The notes under the pieces: model-generated
Told to the model about the DNA's origin: nothing
Seen by the model: only the letters and a program-made list of their open reading frames with translations
The model's database searches: none
Assembly (NCBI GenBank): GCA_012976225.1
Contig: JAAVVG010000004.1
Location: 62,001 to 126,000, forward strand
DNA: 64,000 nucleotides
Direction of reading: 5' to 3'
From: Golubevia sp. BC0850
Taxonomy: Eukaryota > Basidiomycota > Exobasidiomycetes > Golubeviales > Golubeviaceae
Translations under genes and position numbers: made by a program
Shown here: positions 1 through 11,545 of the stretch, piece by piece
Layout of the letters: each line of letters begins with the position of its first letter
Numbering within the stretch: the stretch's first letter is position 1

Positions 1-173
1 GTTGGGAGATGACCTTGATTGCCACTCTCTCACTTCGGTGCGACCTGGCGTTTTGTCTCAGACATCTTCGAGTGTGCGAACTTGATGCGGTACATTAGAA
101 TGCAGATGATGATAAAAGTACAAAGATAAAGACAGAAAAGCTGAAACCTATGAACAGAAGAAAGAAAAAGCCT

Positions 174-769
174 TCAAACATGAGATCCAAATCTCTCTTT
201 GAAATCATAATCTCCATCTTCTTCCTCATCTTCTTCCATAACATCTCTCTCTCCATCGATATCAGGTCTCCTTCCCATTCTCCTCAAAGCTTCATCCACA
301 GTCTCAGGAGTAGAAGACACCTCTGGATTGACGAGACCTAACCTCCGAAGACTTTCTTCTCTCTCCAGAGCTTCTTCTTTCTCCCTTTGATGTAAGGCTT
401 GCTCCAGATTGAGGGTATCTGCAAATGATAGAAGCATGGCTTTCGATTTGGGCTGGTACTGAGTGAAAGTGAAGGAGGGGATGGAGAAGGAGAAGTCAGT
501 ACGAGAGATAAATGAAGGAACGGCGCTGGGAGATTGGATTTGGTAGACTGGAAACGGAAGGCATACATCTCAAAATTGAATCGTCTCCTTTCCCTGTTTC
601 TGAGTCCATATGCTGAAAACCCTCGGAGTGATCGAGGAGCATGAAGGGCAGAGTGGAAACCTAAAGGGGAGCTGAAGGAGGAGTTGGAGAAAGGGAAGAT
701 CGACGATTCGAAAGAGAGATGTATGCCTACCTTCCAGCTGGAGGATGCTTGAAGTACCTTGAGATTCAT
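174..769 (-). CDS. small acidic, coiled-coil hypothetical protein
   Basis: I do not recognise this protein. The clearest part is the last exon (174 to about 423), which encodes a charged helix (EQALHQREKEEALEREESL), then a segment containing DEALRRMGRR, and an acidic stretch (EEDEEEDGDYDF) before the stop. Upstream, a short exon starting at the ATG at 769 (MNLKVLQASSSWK) has a GTAGGC donor and could join a middle exon (VSTLPFMLLDHSEG...DDSILR), which could in turn join the last exon through a CATTTGCAG acceptor; the phases agree. The last exon is fairly secure. The two upstream exons are inferred and the donors are weak. No catalytic motif, signal peptide or membrane segment is visible. It could be a small nuclear or assembly factor, but the sequence does not decide this. 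Confidence 0.4.
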
Positions 770-972
770 TGATTTAGTCGTGATTAGAATAGCCTCAAGT
801 CACCTCCAGAGGATCAGCCGCCCGCTCGAACAGCCAAAGAGGATCAAGTGATGGGATCGGCGGATACCCCCAGTAGCAACTTCCCTCTCGAAAGGACTTT
901 GCTAGAAGATCCTGCTATTCTAATTGTACACCATTCAGAAGCTCCATCCCTGTACTGTATCTGATTTCCAAG

Positions 973-1698
973 CTACCCAGCCGCAGCTGAACCTCCTTCC
1001 ACCCCACCACACGAGGCACTCACCAAAGTCTCCTCCCTCCTGAGTTCCATCTGAGCAGCTCTTGATAACCTAGGCGGACTAGAAGGATCTTTGGGATCGA
1101 TTCTCAAACTTGATAAAGCTTGATCCAAAGATTTGGAGTTGATATCGGACATGGCTCCTTGGTAATCCAATTCTCTTTCCTTTCCCTTTCCATTTCCATT
1201 TCCATTCAAAGAAGATAATCTCATTCCCTGTTGCAATTCCCTAATGCTTTGGGCGTTCTCTAATTGTTGAATCCTAATTCCAATCTCTTCCAAATCCGAA
1301 TTCAACCTTTTGAGAGTAGCAGGGTTCATTCTTGCAGTGGATTGGCTTGATTCTATGACCCTTTTGTTCCTTTCTAACATGGTATTTAACTCTGATAATG
1401 AACATTTGTTTAAAGGTTTCCTAATTCCTTGAGAGTTATGAGAAGTTCTTGGGATGAAGAGAGATGAAGCTGCTGATCGAGATGATGATCTGGGTTTGGG
1501 TGGAGAAGAAGTTGTTGCGATTGAGGATAGGGCTTGATTTTCTAGAGCAGATAATTGATGATGAGCAGCTATGGTTACTGCAGCTAAATGTGGATCATGG
1601 GGGATCACAGCTGTCTCGGAGGTGGAGTCAACTGGCTGAGCAGTAACTGAAGTTGGATGATAAGTTGGCGGATTTCTACCTTGAGGTAAAGAGATCAT
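973..1698 (-). CDS. serine-rich hypothetical protein, possibly GRINL1A/Gdown1-like
   Basis: This is an uninterrupted reading frame of 241 codons on the minus strand. The N-terminal half is low-complexity (Ser, Pro, Ala). The centre, about residues 100-165, is a predicted helical segment beginning LSELNTMLERNKRVIES and ending RIQQLENAQSIRELQQG. That helix pattern, a leucine-rich start followed by a heptad-like stretch, is reminiscent of the GRINL1A/Gdown1 family associated with RNA polymerase II. The resemblance is from memory, is weak, and is only a suggestion. The gene reads in the same direction as its neighbours, with about 200 bp to the gene downstream. No membrane segments or enzyme motifs are seen. 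Confidence 0.45.
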   Translation of the reverse strand: MISLPQGRNPPTYHPTSVTAQPVDSTSETAVIPHDPHLAAVTIAAHHQLSALENQALSSIATTSSPPKPRSSSRSAASSLFIPRTSHNSQGIRKPLNKCSLSELNTMLERNKRVIESSQSTARMNPATLKRLNSDLEEIGIRIQQLENAQSIRELQQGMRLSSLNGNGNGKGKERELDYQGAMSDINSKSLDQALSSLRIDPKDPSSPPRLSRAAQMELRREETLVSASCGGVEGGSAAAG

Positions 1699-2207
1699 GA
1701 TTGCCGATTGATGATTGGGTAAAGTAAAGTTGGGTGTGAGTAAGATAGGGTAATAAGCTTGTGGTGTGGTCAGATGGAAGCTGATTAGAAAAAGTTGGGC
1801 CTTCTATACCCCCTTCTCCCCCTCTCCCCTCTGGCAAAAACGGCATTTATTTGGATGATTACATTGTTTCAATTGAAATCCAGTCTAGCAAAAAATCTCA
1901 CTCTTTCGCGACTCATTGTTCCAATCTCTAATCGGCTCTCTTAAAGCTCCAACTCGAGGCGAGGGCCCAGAAATCTCACACAATAACGATCGGAATGCAG
2001 TAGCATACAATGATTCTATCTAGAGAACAAGAAGATTGAAAAGGGAAGGCACAACAGGAAAAGAAGAAGAGTGGGAGATGAGTCCAGGCACTCCGAGAGA
2101 ATGAAGGGGCCGAGTTGAGATGATGGAATCTCCTTGTTCGAGGCGAGTATCTTTAGATTTTGAGGGCATGAGATAGAACTGCGGGCGAGTTAGATACAAA
2201 TGAGTGA
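1699..2207. other. intergenic region
   Basis: This is about 500 bp between the serine-rich gene and the 3' end of DRE2. I see no supported reading frame or RNA gene in it. It would hold the promoter of the 973-1698 gene and the 3' UTR of DRE2. Confidence 0.5.
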
Positions 2208-3556
2208 TCAAGCCTCGTCGTCCATTCCGCTTGGAATCTCGACCTTCTGACCAGGTTCGAAAGCAGGAAGACCTAAAAGAGAAGAGAAAGGAAGATGTAC
2301 CAAGGATTAGAGGTCGAAGCGTTCCAAAGAAATCCTCCCTTAGCCTTGTTTCACTATACTCACCTAAATAAGGACAACTACTACATCTGAAAGCATCACC
2401 CAAGAAGCAACTTCCACAACTACTAGTAGCACCTTTAGTATCGACCTGAATTCTCTTAACCTCTCTCTCCACTCCATCTTTCCCAACGACTCTTTCCACA
2501 ACTTCCTTCCTCTGACCAGAGGAGACACCATTAGGTAAATCCATATCCATCTCATCTAGTTGAACGATTTCTTGTTCTTGTAATTCTTTTAATCCACAAG
2601 TACAACCTTTGCAAGCTCTCTTTCTCTTATTTTCACCATTCATAGCAGTAGCTGGATCACAATCTTCCCTTGCCGCATTTGGAACGAGCTTGTCTGAAGA
2701 TGAGAGTAAAGAATCTGAATCGATGGAAGTAGCTGGAGCGGTTGCCCAGAGAGAAGCTTTTTTTGCTCCGTTCTTCCTTCGAAGTGGTAAGGCTCCATTT
2801 CCATTTCCGTTTGAAAGTGGATTTGAAGAAGAAGAAGTTGTCTCTGGCTTTTGGGCTGTGATGAGGTTTGAAGAAGATTCAACTTGTAAGAATCCAGTGA
2901 CGGTCAATTCTCCTTTGGTTCTACGAGAGGATTCAGAGGAATCATCTCCGATTAATTCGAGAGTTAAGGATCCTTTTGGTTGAAGGGATTCGAAGATTTG
3001 AGATAGTAGAGTTGATGATTGAGCATATTGAGATGATAATAGGAGATAGGCTGATGGGTAAGAAGATGGAAGAAGCGCAGTGCCTGGGGGAAGTGAAGGA
3101 GGAGGAATCACTACGTCAGTCTACAGCTCTCTTCACATCTGAACCATCTTGCCAGTAGATTGCGATGAACCAAATCTAAAGAACTAGATGAGTTAAGAAG
3201 CCTCTAATATCTTCCTTTGGAGAGTCGGACTTCCCGCCTTTGGCTTAACTCCACAGTCTCCGTTCCCTCTTTGCCTCTCTCTCTGCCCTTTCATCCGATC
3301 CAGCTGACTCACCTCCTTCCAATAATCTATCGACCATATGCATTTCGCATTTCTTTCCCTCTGAGCTTAGAGCTTCCACTCTTGATTGATAAGAACCATT
3401 CTGAGCGGCTTCTTGAGAGGCTATGACTAAGATCGATTCAGATTCAGATGGGTCCGAAGATGTTACCTCTCCGTTAGATGCGTGAGTTGAATTTCCGTTT
3501 GTGATCGGAGCTGATCCAAAATCGGAAGAGAAATCTGCTAGAGAGACTGGTGACAT
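2208..3556 (-). CDS. DRE2: Dre2/CIAPIN1 (anamorsin), cytosolic Fe-S cluster assembly factor
   Basis: Dre2 passes electrons, with Tah18, to the cytosolic iron-sulfur assembly machinery. Three exons (3313-3556, 2364-3110 and 2208-2272) join in phase and give 351 codons. Both cluster motifs are intact: a CX2CXC group (ACKGCTCGL, with a further Cys about 14 residues upstream) for the [2Fe-2S] centre, and the twin CX2C motif CGSCFLGDAFRCSSC for the C-terminal cluster. The last intron splits the PYLG/LPAF signature, so the unspliced frame appears to lose its conserved end. The third exon restores GLPAFEPGQKVEIPSGMDD and then the stop. The N-terminal part is a degenerate methyltransferase-like fold with a serine- and asparagine-rich linker, as in fungal homologues. 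An upstream in-frame ATG at 3607 would add 17 residues; I chose 3556 because the family N-terminus is short. Confidence 0.93.
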
Positions 3557-4050
3557 TTTCAGGTTGGGTTGGTTGATCAGAGAGTTTGAGAGGTTGATTG
3601 GATGCAAAGAAAAGAAGCTGCGACTTTGACGCTTTGACTTTCTATGTCTGTTGGTTGAATTCTAATGTTTTGGAAGATTGAATGAGGCTTGTGAATTGTT
3701 ACAGAAACGTAAGACCTTTTATGAATTCAGTGGTTTGGTCAAGAAGAGGAAAATGTTCGCACGGAAATAACAAAATTTGATTGCTGCTGATACTGATGCG
3801 CTGATTGGGCAATCGTCGACCCAATCGTTCCTCTCTCTTTCTTCAAAGAAATTCAACATTGTTCTGGTCATGAAGCTAAAAGTGGATGATCAACAAAAGG
3901 GGCAAGAAGGGCACAAATTAGAGAGACGCAGACAGGGACAGCGAGACAGGTGGCGAAAATTGACGAATATTAAAGGTTCTTTTGAAGGTGACTGAAACTG
4001 AAGGTAATCTGTAACCGTTAAAGGAAATACTGAGAGCTGATTTCTTGAAT
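3557..4050. other. intergenic region
   Basis: About 490 bp separate the DRE2 start from the end of the channel gene. An unremarkable 72-codon open frame on the plus strand has no codon or splice support. I see nothing else here beyond the likely DRE2 promoter. Confidence 0.45.
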
Positions 4051-7000
4051 CTAGAGGAGAACTTCTCCTGGAGGTTGATAAGCATCTACCTCCACCCTAT
4101 CCTTCAAATCGAAACTGGTGAAATCATTCGTAGCATCTAATCCAAGACTTCTAAGAGCGACGACTTGAGAATTACCGATTCCAAACTTATCATTGGGGAT
4201 CCAAATAGTTCTCTGTTGATCTCTTAAAGAGGGAGGCACGAACGCCTCACTCTGTTGAGCTTCTTCATTCGACCCATTGACTTGGGGAGGTACGAACGCT
4301 TTCTCTTCAGTTGGTGATCCACTTCCATCCGCTGATTCGTTTAGGAGAGGTTGAGTTTCTGCTGATTTGAAGTTGGAGCCAGAAGTGACCAGAGATAAAG
4401 GCAGAGCGGTGTAGAGATCTGAGAAACTGTCGTAAAGGAAATAATGGAAAGCCACGACGATCACGATGAGAACTATCATGAAGGCACCTTTTTGAGAAAA
4501 GGATGAGAGTAAGAAGGAAAATCGAAGGACGGTATCAGTCAGCATCAGAGGAAACAACTTCTCCCAGATCTGCTTGTCATCTTTGACTGTGGACTCACCT
4601 TCTGGAATGGCAGACTGATTTCCTTGATCATCTTGAGCTACGAAGAACAGAGTGGCGAGCATGACCATCTCCAGGTAGAGAGCAGAAAGTAAATGGTTGA
4701 TAGCTTTAGGAAAGAATAATCCTGAAGTCTCGTTTTGAGGCTTTGCATCGTAGACGAAGGTAAACATGTACTTGTAGAGAAAGTAGTAGATGACGAAAGC
4801 TAATAGAGCGAATCCGCTTACTACGGGAGCTATGACTGAAAAAGAAATTTGAAAACGGAGAAAGAGGGAGGGAGGTCAGCCACTCAGCTCCAAATATGAG
4901 ATGAGAGCAGATGGCGATGCTCCCTAATTTCTTGCGTCGCTCTAAAACTGAACTTCTCCTCGCTCTTCTCTCTATCTCTCTGGTCTCTACTCTGTCTCTA
5001 CTCTGTCTCTACCCTGTCTCTACCCTGCCCTTTCCTCTTGATTTCTTACTCACCCATATACCCAAGAGCAACCACCGACATCAACTCGATGGTAGGAAAC
5101 AAGGTTCCCATCTTTGGGAAGGACATGTCATGATCGATATGCCAGACCTTTCTTGGAGTTCCACCCAAAAGAATCTTCTTGAGATAATAGATGGCTAGAG
5201 TAGCGATCTGAAGAAAAGTTCCTGCACTTCCTGCTAGACCTTGAAGGAGCAGGAAGGTGATGAAGAAGGTTGATCCAATTGGAATGTACTCTGCAAGAAG
5301 ACCGGGTATTTGAGCTGGGTCATTTGCGATTGATTCGACGAACTCGTTGACTCCTCCAGAGACTCCAGAGACACTGTAGAAGAAGATTTACTGTCAGGTT
5401 TCCAGCTCTTAACAACACCTGAGTAGTAGAAGAAGAAGAATCGTGCTCACATCGTCAAGAAGAGGAAATTCTGAATGACTGTGAGAGTGGGTAGGAGAGA
5501 TATATCAGATTAGAAGACGCTTTCGGAGCCAGGTCTTAACCTAAAGATGCTTGACTTCCCTTTGCACTCACTCTGGAAAAGGAAGAACCTCGTCATGAGA
5601 GACAGCTCGATTCCTGTGTAAGTTGGAACTCCACTGACTCTAATGACCAATCTCAAGAAGATTGGAAGTAAAGCGTTGAGAACCGAAAGTAGAACAGAAG
5701 GAAGAATCGATTGAATGATTCCAGTGGCGACTCCAATGTTGTTCAACCAGCTGAGCCAAGAGACACGATCTGCTAAACCTTGAACGTTTGAGATAACACC
5801 AATGAAAGCGACTGGAATGGTCCACCAGATGATCAAACCCATGGTAATTGCCCATCCGATTAGTCCACGGATTTTTTTGTCGTACGGGTTCATGGATACG
5901 TTGGACCAGACGACGTCGAGAGGATGAGCTCTGGAGAAGTGAAAAGAAACCAGGGTGAGATGTGGCGATGCGAAGCCACTTCGAAAGACGGACTCACTCT
6001 ATGTAGTTGTCAGCCATCCTGTAAGGCAAATGATGAGCAATGGCTTTAAAGGCTTGATGAGCTCCAATTTGAGTGTTGTACAGGATGAAGGCGCTGTTTT
6101 GAGGCGGATACTTGGCGAAGTCATTGTCGACTTCATCTCTTTTCGATTCGATCAGCTGGTTCAATTCTGCAATTCTCTTGGGGCACCAATCCAAAGAATC
6201 GACCTGTGATTGATTTGAGAAAGAAAAGAGGTACATCAGGTCGGAAGTAGATGAGAGGATTAGGAAGTGGGTCCATAGCCGAGGTTACTCACCTTTTCTC
6301 CAAAGCACCCTAGAAGTCCCAGCTTGTGAGTTGGTCTCTCTTTCCTGTCTAAGAACTTGGAGACGAGGTCTAAAGATGTCGCTTCTCCTTCACTTTCCAT
6401 CTCGAAGGTTTCAGCTCCTTTTCCCTTCTTTTGATTCTTTTTGGATTTCTTGTAAGCAATCTTTATGACCTTAGCTTCAGCTGATTCAAGTTTGTTAGTC
6501 CATTTAGCCCTCTCATCTACTAAATCAGGTAAATCTCCTAAATCTCGATTGATCCAAACATCTTTGGCCCCTTCATCTACCTTAGAATAGAGTCGTTTCA
6601 GCTTCTCGTTGCTCAAGAGCTCATTCGGAATGCCAGTAATGAGAACGGTCTTGGCTTGAGAGGTATTGGAATGTTTGGAAGAAATTAAGAAATCTTGTCT
6701 CAAAGTGATAAATTTAGTCATTCTAGTTCTGATGTTGTAGAGGATCCAAGAAGTAGCGATCCATTGAATCAAAAGAGTCCCGATATGCCTCAGTTGCTGT
6801 TGCTTTGTTTCTCCAATGTTTCCTGAACTTAATCGATTCAAACCAGTTTGACCACCTCCACTTTGAGCAGCATAGAGTGGGAAAAGAACGATCCAAGAGA
6901 GAACGGTAATAGGGGCTAAGATCCAGATCTGGAAGTAGAAGGGAAGTCTGATGAGTTCGTCGACAAGGAGAAGGGAAGGGATCAATCGACTCACCATCAT

Positions 7001-7374
7001 TTCAAGGTACTCGATAAAGACGAAGGCGTCCAGGCCTAGAGAAAACAAGACAAGCAAGAGGATCCAACAAGATTAGACAGCGAGGAGAAAAGAAGAGGTC
7101 CAAGATTCAACTCACCTTGATGCTCCAGTATTCCTCTAGTAGGTAATCTTAACCAAGTTGGAATCCAATTCAAGAGTCCGGAAGGCAACTCTTCAGTTCT
7201 TTCTTCGGCTGGACCTCGAAAAGTTTTGGGAGAGTAGATCTGTTTGAAGCGAGGTCTCAAAAGGAGGAAGAGAGAGAACTCTGCAGCAAAGATGGCACCA
7301 TTCAGGATGATTGCTGACACGACGGTTGAAGTCGACGATTGAGCACTATTCTGAATATCTTCCGCAGAAGACAT
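4051..7374 (-). CDS. CSC1/OSCA-type calcium-permeable stress-gated cation channel
   Basis: This is a multi-pass membrane protein of the DUF221/TMEM63/OSCA family, which forms mechanically or osmotically gated cation channels. It is split into many exons. The first, from 7374, carries the first membrane helix (VVSAIILNGAIFAAEFSLF) and the family segment KTFRGPAEER. The next exons give GLDAFVFIEYLEMM and two more helices. The cytosolic domain contains the family signature KTVLITGIPNEL (about 6640). The pore region includes RVSWLSWLNNIGVATGIIQ (about 5740) and IFLRLVIRVSGVPTYTG. The C-terminal exon (4051 to about 4830) holds the last helices and a hydrophilic tail with the repeated motif AFVPP. 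Fungi usually carry several paralogues (CSC1, RSN1, PHM7), so I do not assign a specific symbol. An intron near 4980 contains an 11-bp minisatellite. Confidence 0.88.
4977..5031. repeat. 11-bp minisatellite in a CSC1-family intron
   Basis: About four head-to-tail copies of TCTCTACTCTG, the later ones TCTCTACCCTG, lie between exons of the channel gene. On the transcribed strand they are purine-rich, so they are not a polypyrimidine tract. Confidence 0.75.
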
Positions 7375-7818
7375 CTCGAGAAAAGGATGGGATGGTGAAG
7401 GTAGAAAGAAAGGAGGAAATCGGATTCGCGAATGCTATGCAGAATTTAGAACCTCTGAGAACAAACCCATCAGTCAGCAGAGAGCCGATCCCCTTTTACG
7501 TGGAACAATGGAAGATTTGAATTGAGATGGTAAGCATACAAGACGATGAAAAGATGAAATAGAGTCAACTGAATATAAGCAAAGAAGAACGAAAAGAAGT
7601 CCAGTTGACACCTTGGAGAAAATACGAGGCAAGGGTGAGCGACGATGGGAGAGAGAGAGATCGAATTACAAGGGCGCGGAGGCATCTAGAAAGTATACAA
7701 CAGTGAAAAGAGAATGATATTAAGAAAAACGAGCTCGTGGTAGTGGCCTTGAAATAGAAAAAGAGATGGAGGGAGAGGAAGCGAGGCCAGCTGAAAGAGG
7801 ATGAAGCTACGGAGAGAC
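7375..7818. other. intergenic region
   Basis: About 440 bp lie between the channel gene start and the ASE1 stop. A 71-codon open frame on the minus strand (7470-7685) is hydrophobic but has no family match or splice support, so I leave it unannotated. Confidence 0.4.
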
Positions 7819-10800
7819 TTAGAACATGATAGACTCGTTCTCCTCTTCTATCCTATCATTCACATCAAAGTTTCCCTTTTGAAGTGGTTCATCTTGATCA
7901 TCATCAGCATCATCAAAGTCCAGAACTCCCTCCATAATTCCAGATTCATCATCCAAAACAGCCCAGTTCCCACCCTTCGAAGCTAAAGAATCCGAAGAGA
8001 CATGTCTGATCGTCGGCATACCATTCGAATTTCCGTTTGAAGCCAACAGAGCCAAAGAAGCTTCCAAAGACATTGAAGGACCTCTCTTGGTCTTCCTAGC
8101 GAAAGTTGAAGTTCCAGCTGAAGGGTGAATCAAAGTCGTCACATTACTCTGATTCGAAGAGACTGAAGAAGTAGATCGCTGTTGATCTGCTGAATTTTGA
8201 TTGTTAGGCCAACGAGGAGCTCCCATTTCACCACTCCATTTCCCATTCATGTCCGAAGGTCCAGCCAAAGCTTCTTGTAAATTGTTTAAACTTAATCTAG
8301 CTCTACCCTCCCCTTTCTTTGGAGCTTCAACCTCATTACTTGAAGAAGATGATGGATTCGAATCTGGAGCTTGGGAAGATCTTGGTCTGAAAGACCTAGG
8401 AGCTGCTATCTTCGAAGGTCCGAATCGATTGGAACTTGAAGCTGTTGAGGATGCGTTCGAAGCGAACCGTTTCGGCTGAGGTAGTCTTGAAGGTGTGGAT
8501 TGAACACTGGCCTGTCGGTTGAATTGATTTCCGGTACTGGGAGTCCCATGAGTGTAGTTTCTAGGTGTGGGAGTTTGAAGAGGTTGTTGGTGAGATCCTA
8601 GCCTCGCTTTGGCACCCATTCCAGAGACGGGAGGCGCTGATACTTCTCCGGCCCTTCGAGTCGAACTGCTTGGTACTACTGATCCACTTGCTGTCCTCTG
8701 TCTCTTTGCGACGTTTCCTTCCAAGGGAGTGGCCGGAACCCCTCGACCCGGTCGAAGAGGTGTCGGTGCAACTCGAGAGCTGGCGGCTCTAGAACTTGTC
8801 CTAGAGTTCGTAGAGGCAGAAAGAACTGAAGAATTGTCAGATGTGGATATCTTTCGCGCTCGCTGTTGGAAGAAGACAGGAGAGAGCGAAGCTTTGGTTA
8901 GTCAAATGAGTTCATGTCCCCTGCTTGCTCTCCATGACTACTCACCTTGCTGCCAGCCGCGACAGGTTTCTCTACAGCTCCCAAAATTTCCAGAAGCCTC
9001 TGACCATCGTACCTAAATTCTCTTCCAGTTTCTTCTTCCCAACTCTCAACTTCCTTCCTCAAACTTTCTTCCAACTTGGGTTTCAAAAGTTTGATCCTCT
9101 TCCTGACTTTCTCTTCTTTCAACATATCACCAGCTTTAGCATTCTTATATCTATTCGGATCCTTTTCGTTCTCTTTCATCCTCTGTTCATCTTCTTTAAC
9201 TAGATTCCATTGTTTCATTTTACCGAACACTTTCTCCTTAATCGCCCACTCTTCCTTCAAGCTTTCAACATAAGCTTCATGTTCAATATGAAGATCTTCC
9301 TTTTCTTGATTGCCGATCTCAGGGGAGGAAAGGTTTTGAAAGAAGTTAGGAAACAATTTTTCTTGCTCTTGTTCTGTGATGTGTAGTTCAGACCACAAAG
9401 CAGAGATAGTAGACCTTGAGTTTGCGATGAAGAGTTCTATCATGCTTGATTTGAGAGCTTGCATTCCTTTCAGTTCCTCTTCGTACTGGAAGCAGAGAAC
9501 AAAAGGAGAAGAGGGGTGAGTCAAAGGAGAGGAAAGCGCCTGTGTCGAATCATTCCTCCCCTTCTCAATCTCTCATGACAAGCAATACTCACAGCGTCGA
9601 CAGCAGACTGCGTGCTACCTTTGTTCGCCAGAACGAACTCCTCGACTTCGGCAGGCTTAGCATCACAGACCTCCCAAATCGATTCCAGCTGATCATAAAT
9701 CTCTTGAATCCTCATCTCTCTCCTCTCTTTGACTTCTTCTAATTGAATTCTAAGTTCTTCAGCTTGAGACAATTGTTCGTCAGTTGCTTTCAAGTCTTCA
9801 GGAGCTGGCGATCCATCTGGTAAACTCGCTTCTGAAAATCCTTCGAAAGTGTATTCCAAATCTGAAGGAGGCGGCGAAGAATCGGACTTGGATTTCTTTC
9901 TGGGTGAAGGAGATGAAGGAGCAACTTGAGAAAAGATGGGCCTCAATCCTAAACTAATTAAAATGGATTCTTCGAATTCATCAGTTGAAATTAAATTGTT
10001 TGGTGAAGTACCAGTTGGTGGATCTTGCAATTCTATCCAGAGATTAACTATCTCCCTCAGAATCGTTCGTAATCGAATTGTTCTTTCTTCTACTTCTTTT
10101 TTTGCTGTTGCGTTGAGGCTTTTGAGGTTTTCGAGGGCAGATTGAGGTAAATGAGCATACTTGAATCCGATGTCCGTTGCAGAAGAAGAGCGCGTCTGAA
10201 TAGATGGAACCTCGAATCTGGATCCTAGGATCTCTGTGTGGGATTTGAGCTCTTGAAGAAGGGATTGGACCTCTGAAGTACGGGAGGCGTGAAGACTTTC
10301 CAGGTGTAAGAGTTGGGATTTGAGGAGGGCTTGGCTTTGTAGGAGGGGCTGGCGAGGAATAGAGAGAGAAGTTAAGAGCTGATGTGAGCATAGGAACGCA
10401 AGAGAAGTATTCACAGGTCTCACAATGAAGAGACGGAGACGTATTGAGAGGCAGAACTGGAGTCACCCAAAGCTGCCTCGGTTCACCAAAGCACTCTCAT
10501 AGAACGCGTGCCGAGACACTCCATATCTTCCAATTTGAGATCCCTTTGAACGTATAGAGCAAAATCTCAGAGGAAAAGCAGACCGAGAGCTAACCTCTGA
10601 CTGCACAAGCTCTCTGAGCCTAAACTACTCAGAGAGCGTCTCTCAATGTTGATCTCGTTCCAGCAATTGGGTTCGAAGTCATCCAGGTTGCTCCATCTGA
10701 ATCTTTACGTTAAGTAGAGCGAGCTTTAGCCTCGTCTCAGACTCTATCTGTCAGAGCTGTGTCTCGACCTCCCTCCCTCCCTCCCACTCTCCTTCCCAAG

Positions 10801-11223
10801 CCTCTCTTGCCAGCTACAGAATCCCCACAGACTAGATTCGCCCATCAATTTCTCATCCTCTAATTCCATCGTTCTACCTTGCTACCCTCTCGTTCACCAA
10901 GGAGCGCATCTCTAATCGCTAGCAGCTCCAATTCGACTCACCTGATTCTCCTGCACCACCTCTTGTTCCACTTGTTCTCCCTCTTCCCTGAAAGCCTCGT
11001 TCAACAAATTGATCTTCATCTGACTCGTCTTACATTCTTCTCTGATTTCATCCACTCGTTTCTGACATCTGTCTACCTGACTGTCTACAGCTTTCCGAAG
11101 AGCTTTGCCCAAAGCATCTATGGAGGAAGAGATATCTGAAGGAGAAGATCCTAGCTGTCGATGAAGTAATTGAAGTTGAGCAGTCGATTCTTGAACTAGA
11201 GTTGTTAGTTGAGTTGGATCCAT
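7819..11223 (-). CDS. ASE1: ASE1/PRC1/MAP65 microtubule-bundling protein
   Basis: Ase1 cross-links antiparallel microtubules in the spindle midzone. The first exon (about 10943-11223) begins MDPTQLTTLVQEST and forms the N-terminal dimerisation coil. After a roughly 600-nt gap come coiled-coil exons: LLKSQLLHLESLHASRTSEV, the 'LWIEL' and 'SIWEVCD' helices, and then ANSRSTISALWSEL. The spectrin-like microtubule-binding core contains LKEEKVRKRIKLLKPKLEE followed by VESWEEETGREF, which aligns well with the fission-yeast and human proteins. The C-terminal exon (7819 to about 8865) is basic and Ser/Thr-rich, as expected for a Cdk-regulated tail. The 600-nt gap probably holds a tiny exon (CFGEPRQLW, near 10463-10490) whose phase fits both sides; this exon is inferred. 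Its direction matches the other minus-strand genes here. Confidence 0.86.
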
Positions 11224-11545
11224 TGGGTCCTTGTTGAAAGCAGTCGTTGTTGTTGTTGGTGGTGCTGGATGCTGCGAGGTATCAGAAGACGCGACTCAAA
11301 GTAGAAGGATCGAGGAGAAGTTCGAGTACTTGAATTTGAGGATCTGGATAGGGTTTGAAATGAGGTTCTTTGAGGTTCTTGCAGGTCGGATGAAGTTATA
11401 GTATCAAGTCGACAAGTGTTGGTACCTCTTCTTGCACGCGTTGCTCGGTAGCTCGTAGCTCCTTTCAAGCGTGACCTTCTCGTTCTGACCGCCTCGCCCT
11501 TCCATCATACAATTTCGAAGAAGAATAAATTAGATATCAAATAAA
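11224..11545. other. 5' region of ASE1
   Basis: Roughly 320 bp upstream of the ASE1 ATG. An 87-codon open frame overlaps the start region but is Ser/Arg-rich and out of frame with ASE1, so it probably lies in the leader. No other feature is supported. Confidence 0.4.

Noticed and set aside
338-769. 143-codon unspliced minus-strand frame
   Set aside because: It contains a GTAGGC donor after 13 codons and ends out of frame with the convincing last exon, so most of it is probably intron.
10560-10720. Possible tRNA (GGGTTCGAAGTC resembles a B box)
   Set aside because: No matching acceptor or anticodon stems can be drawn and no A box lies at the right distance.
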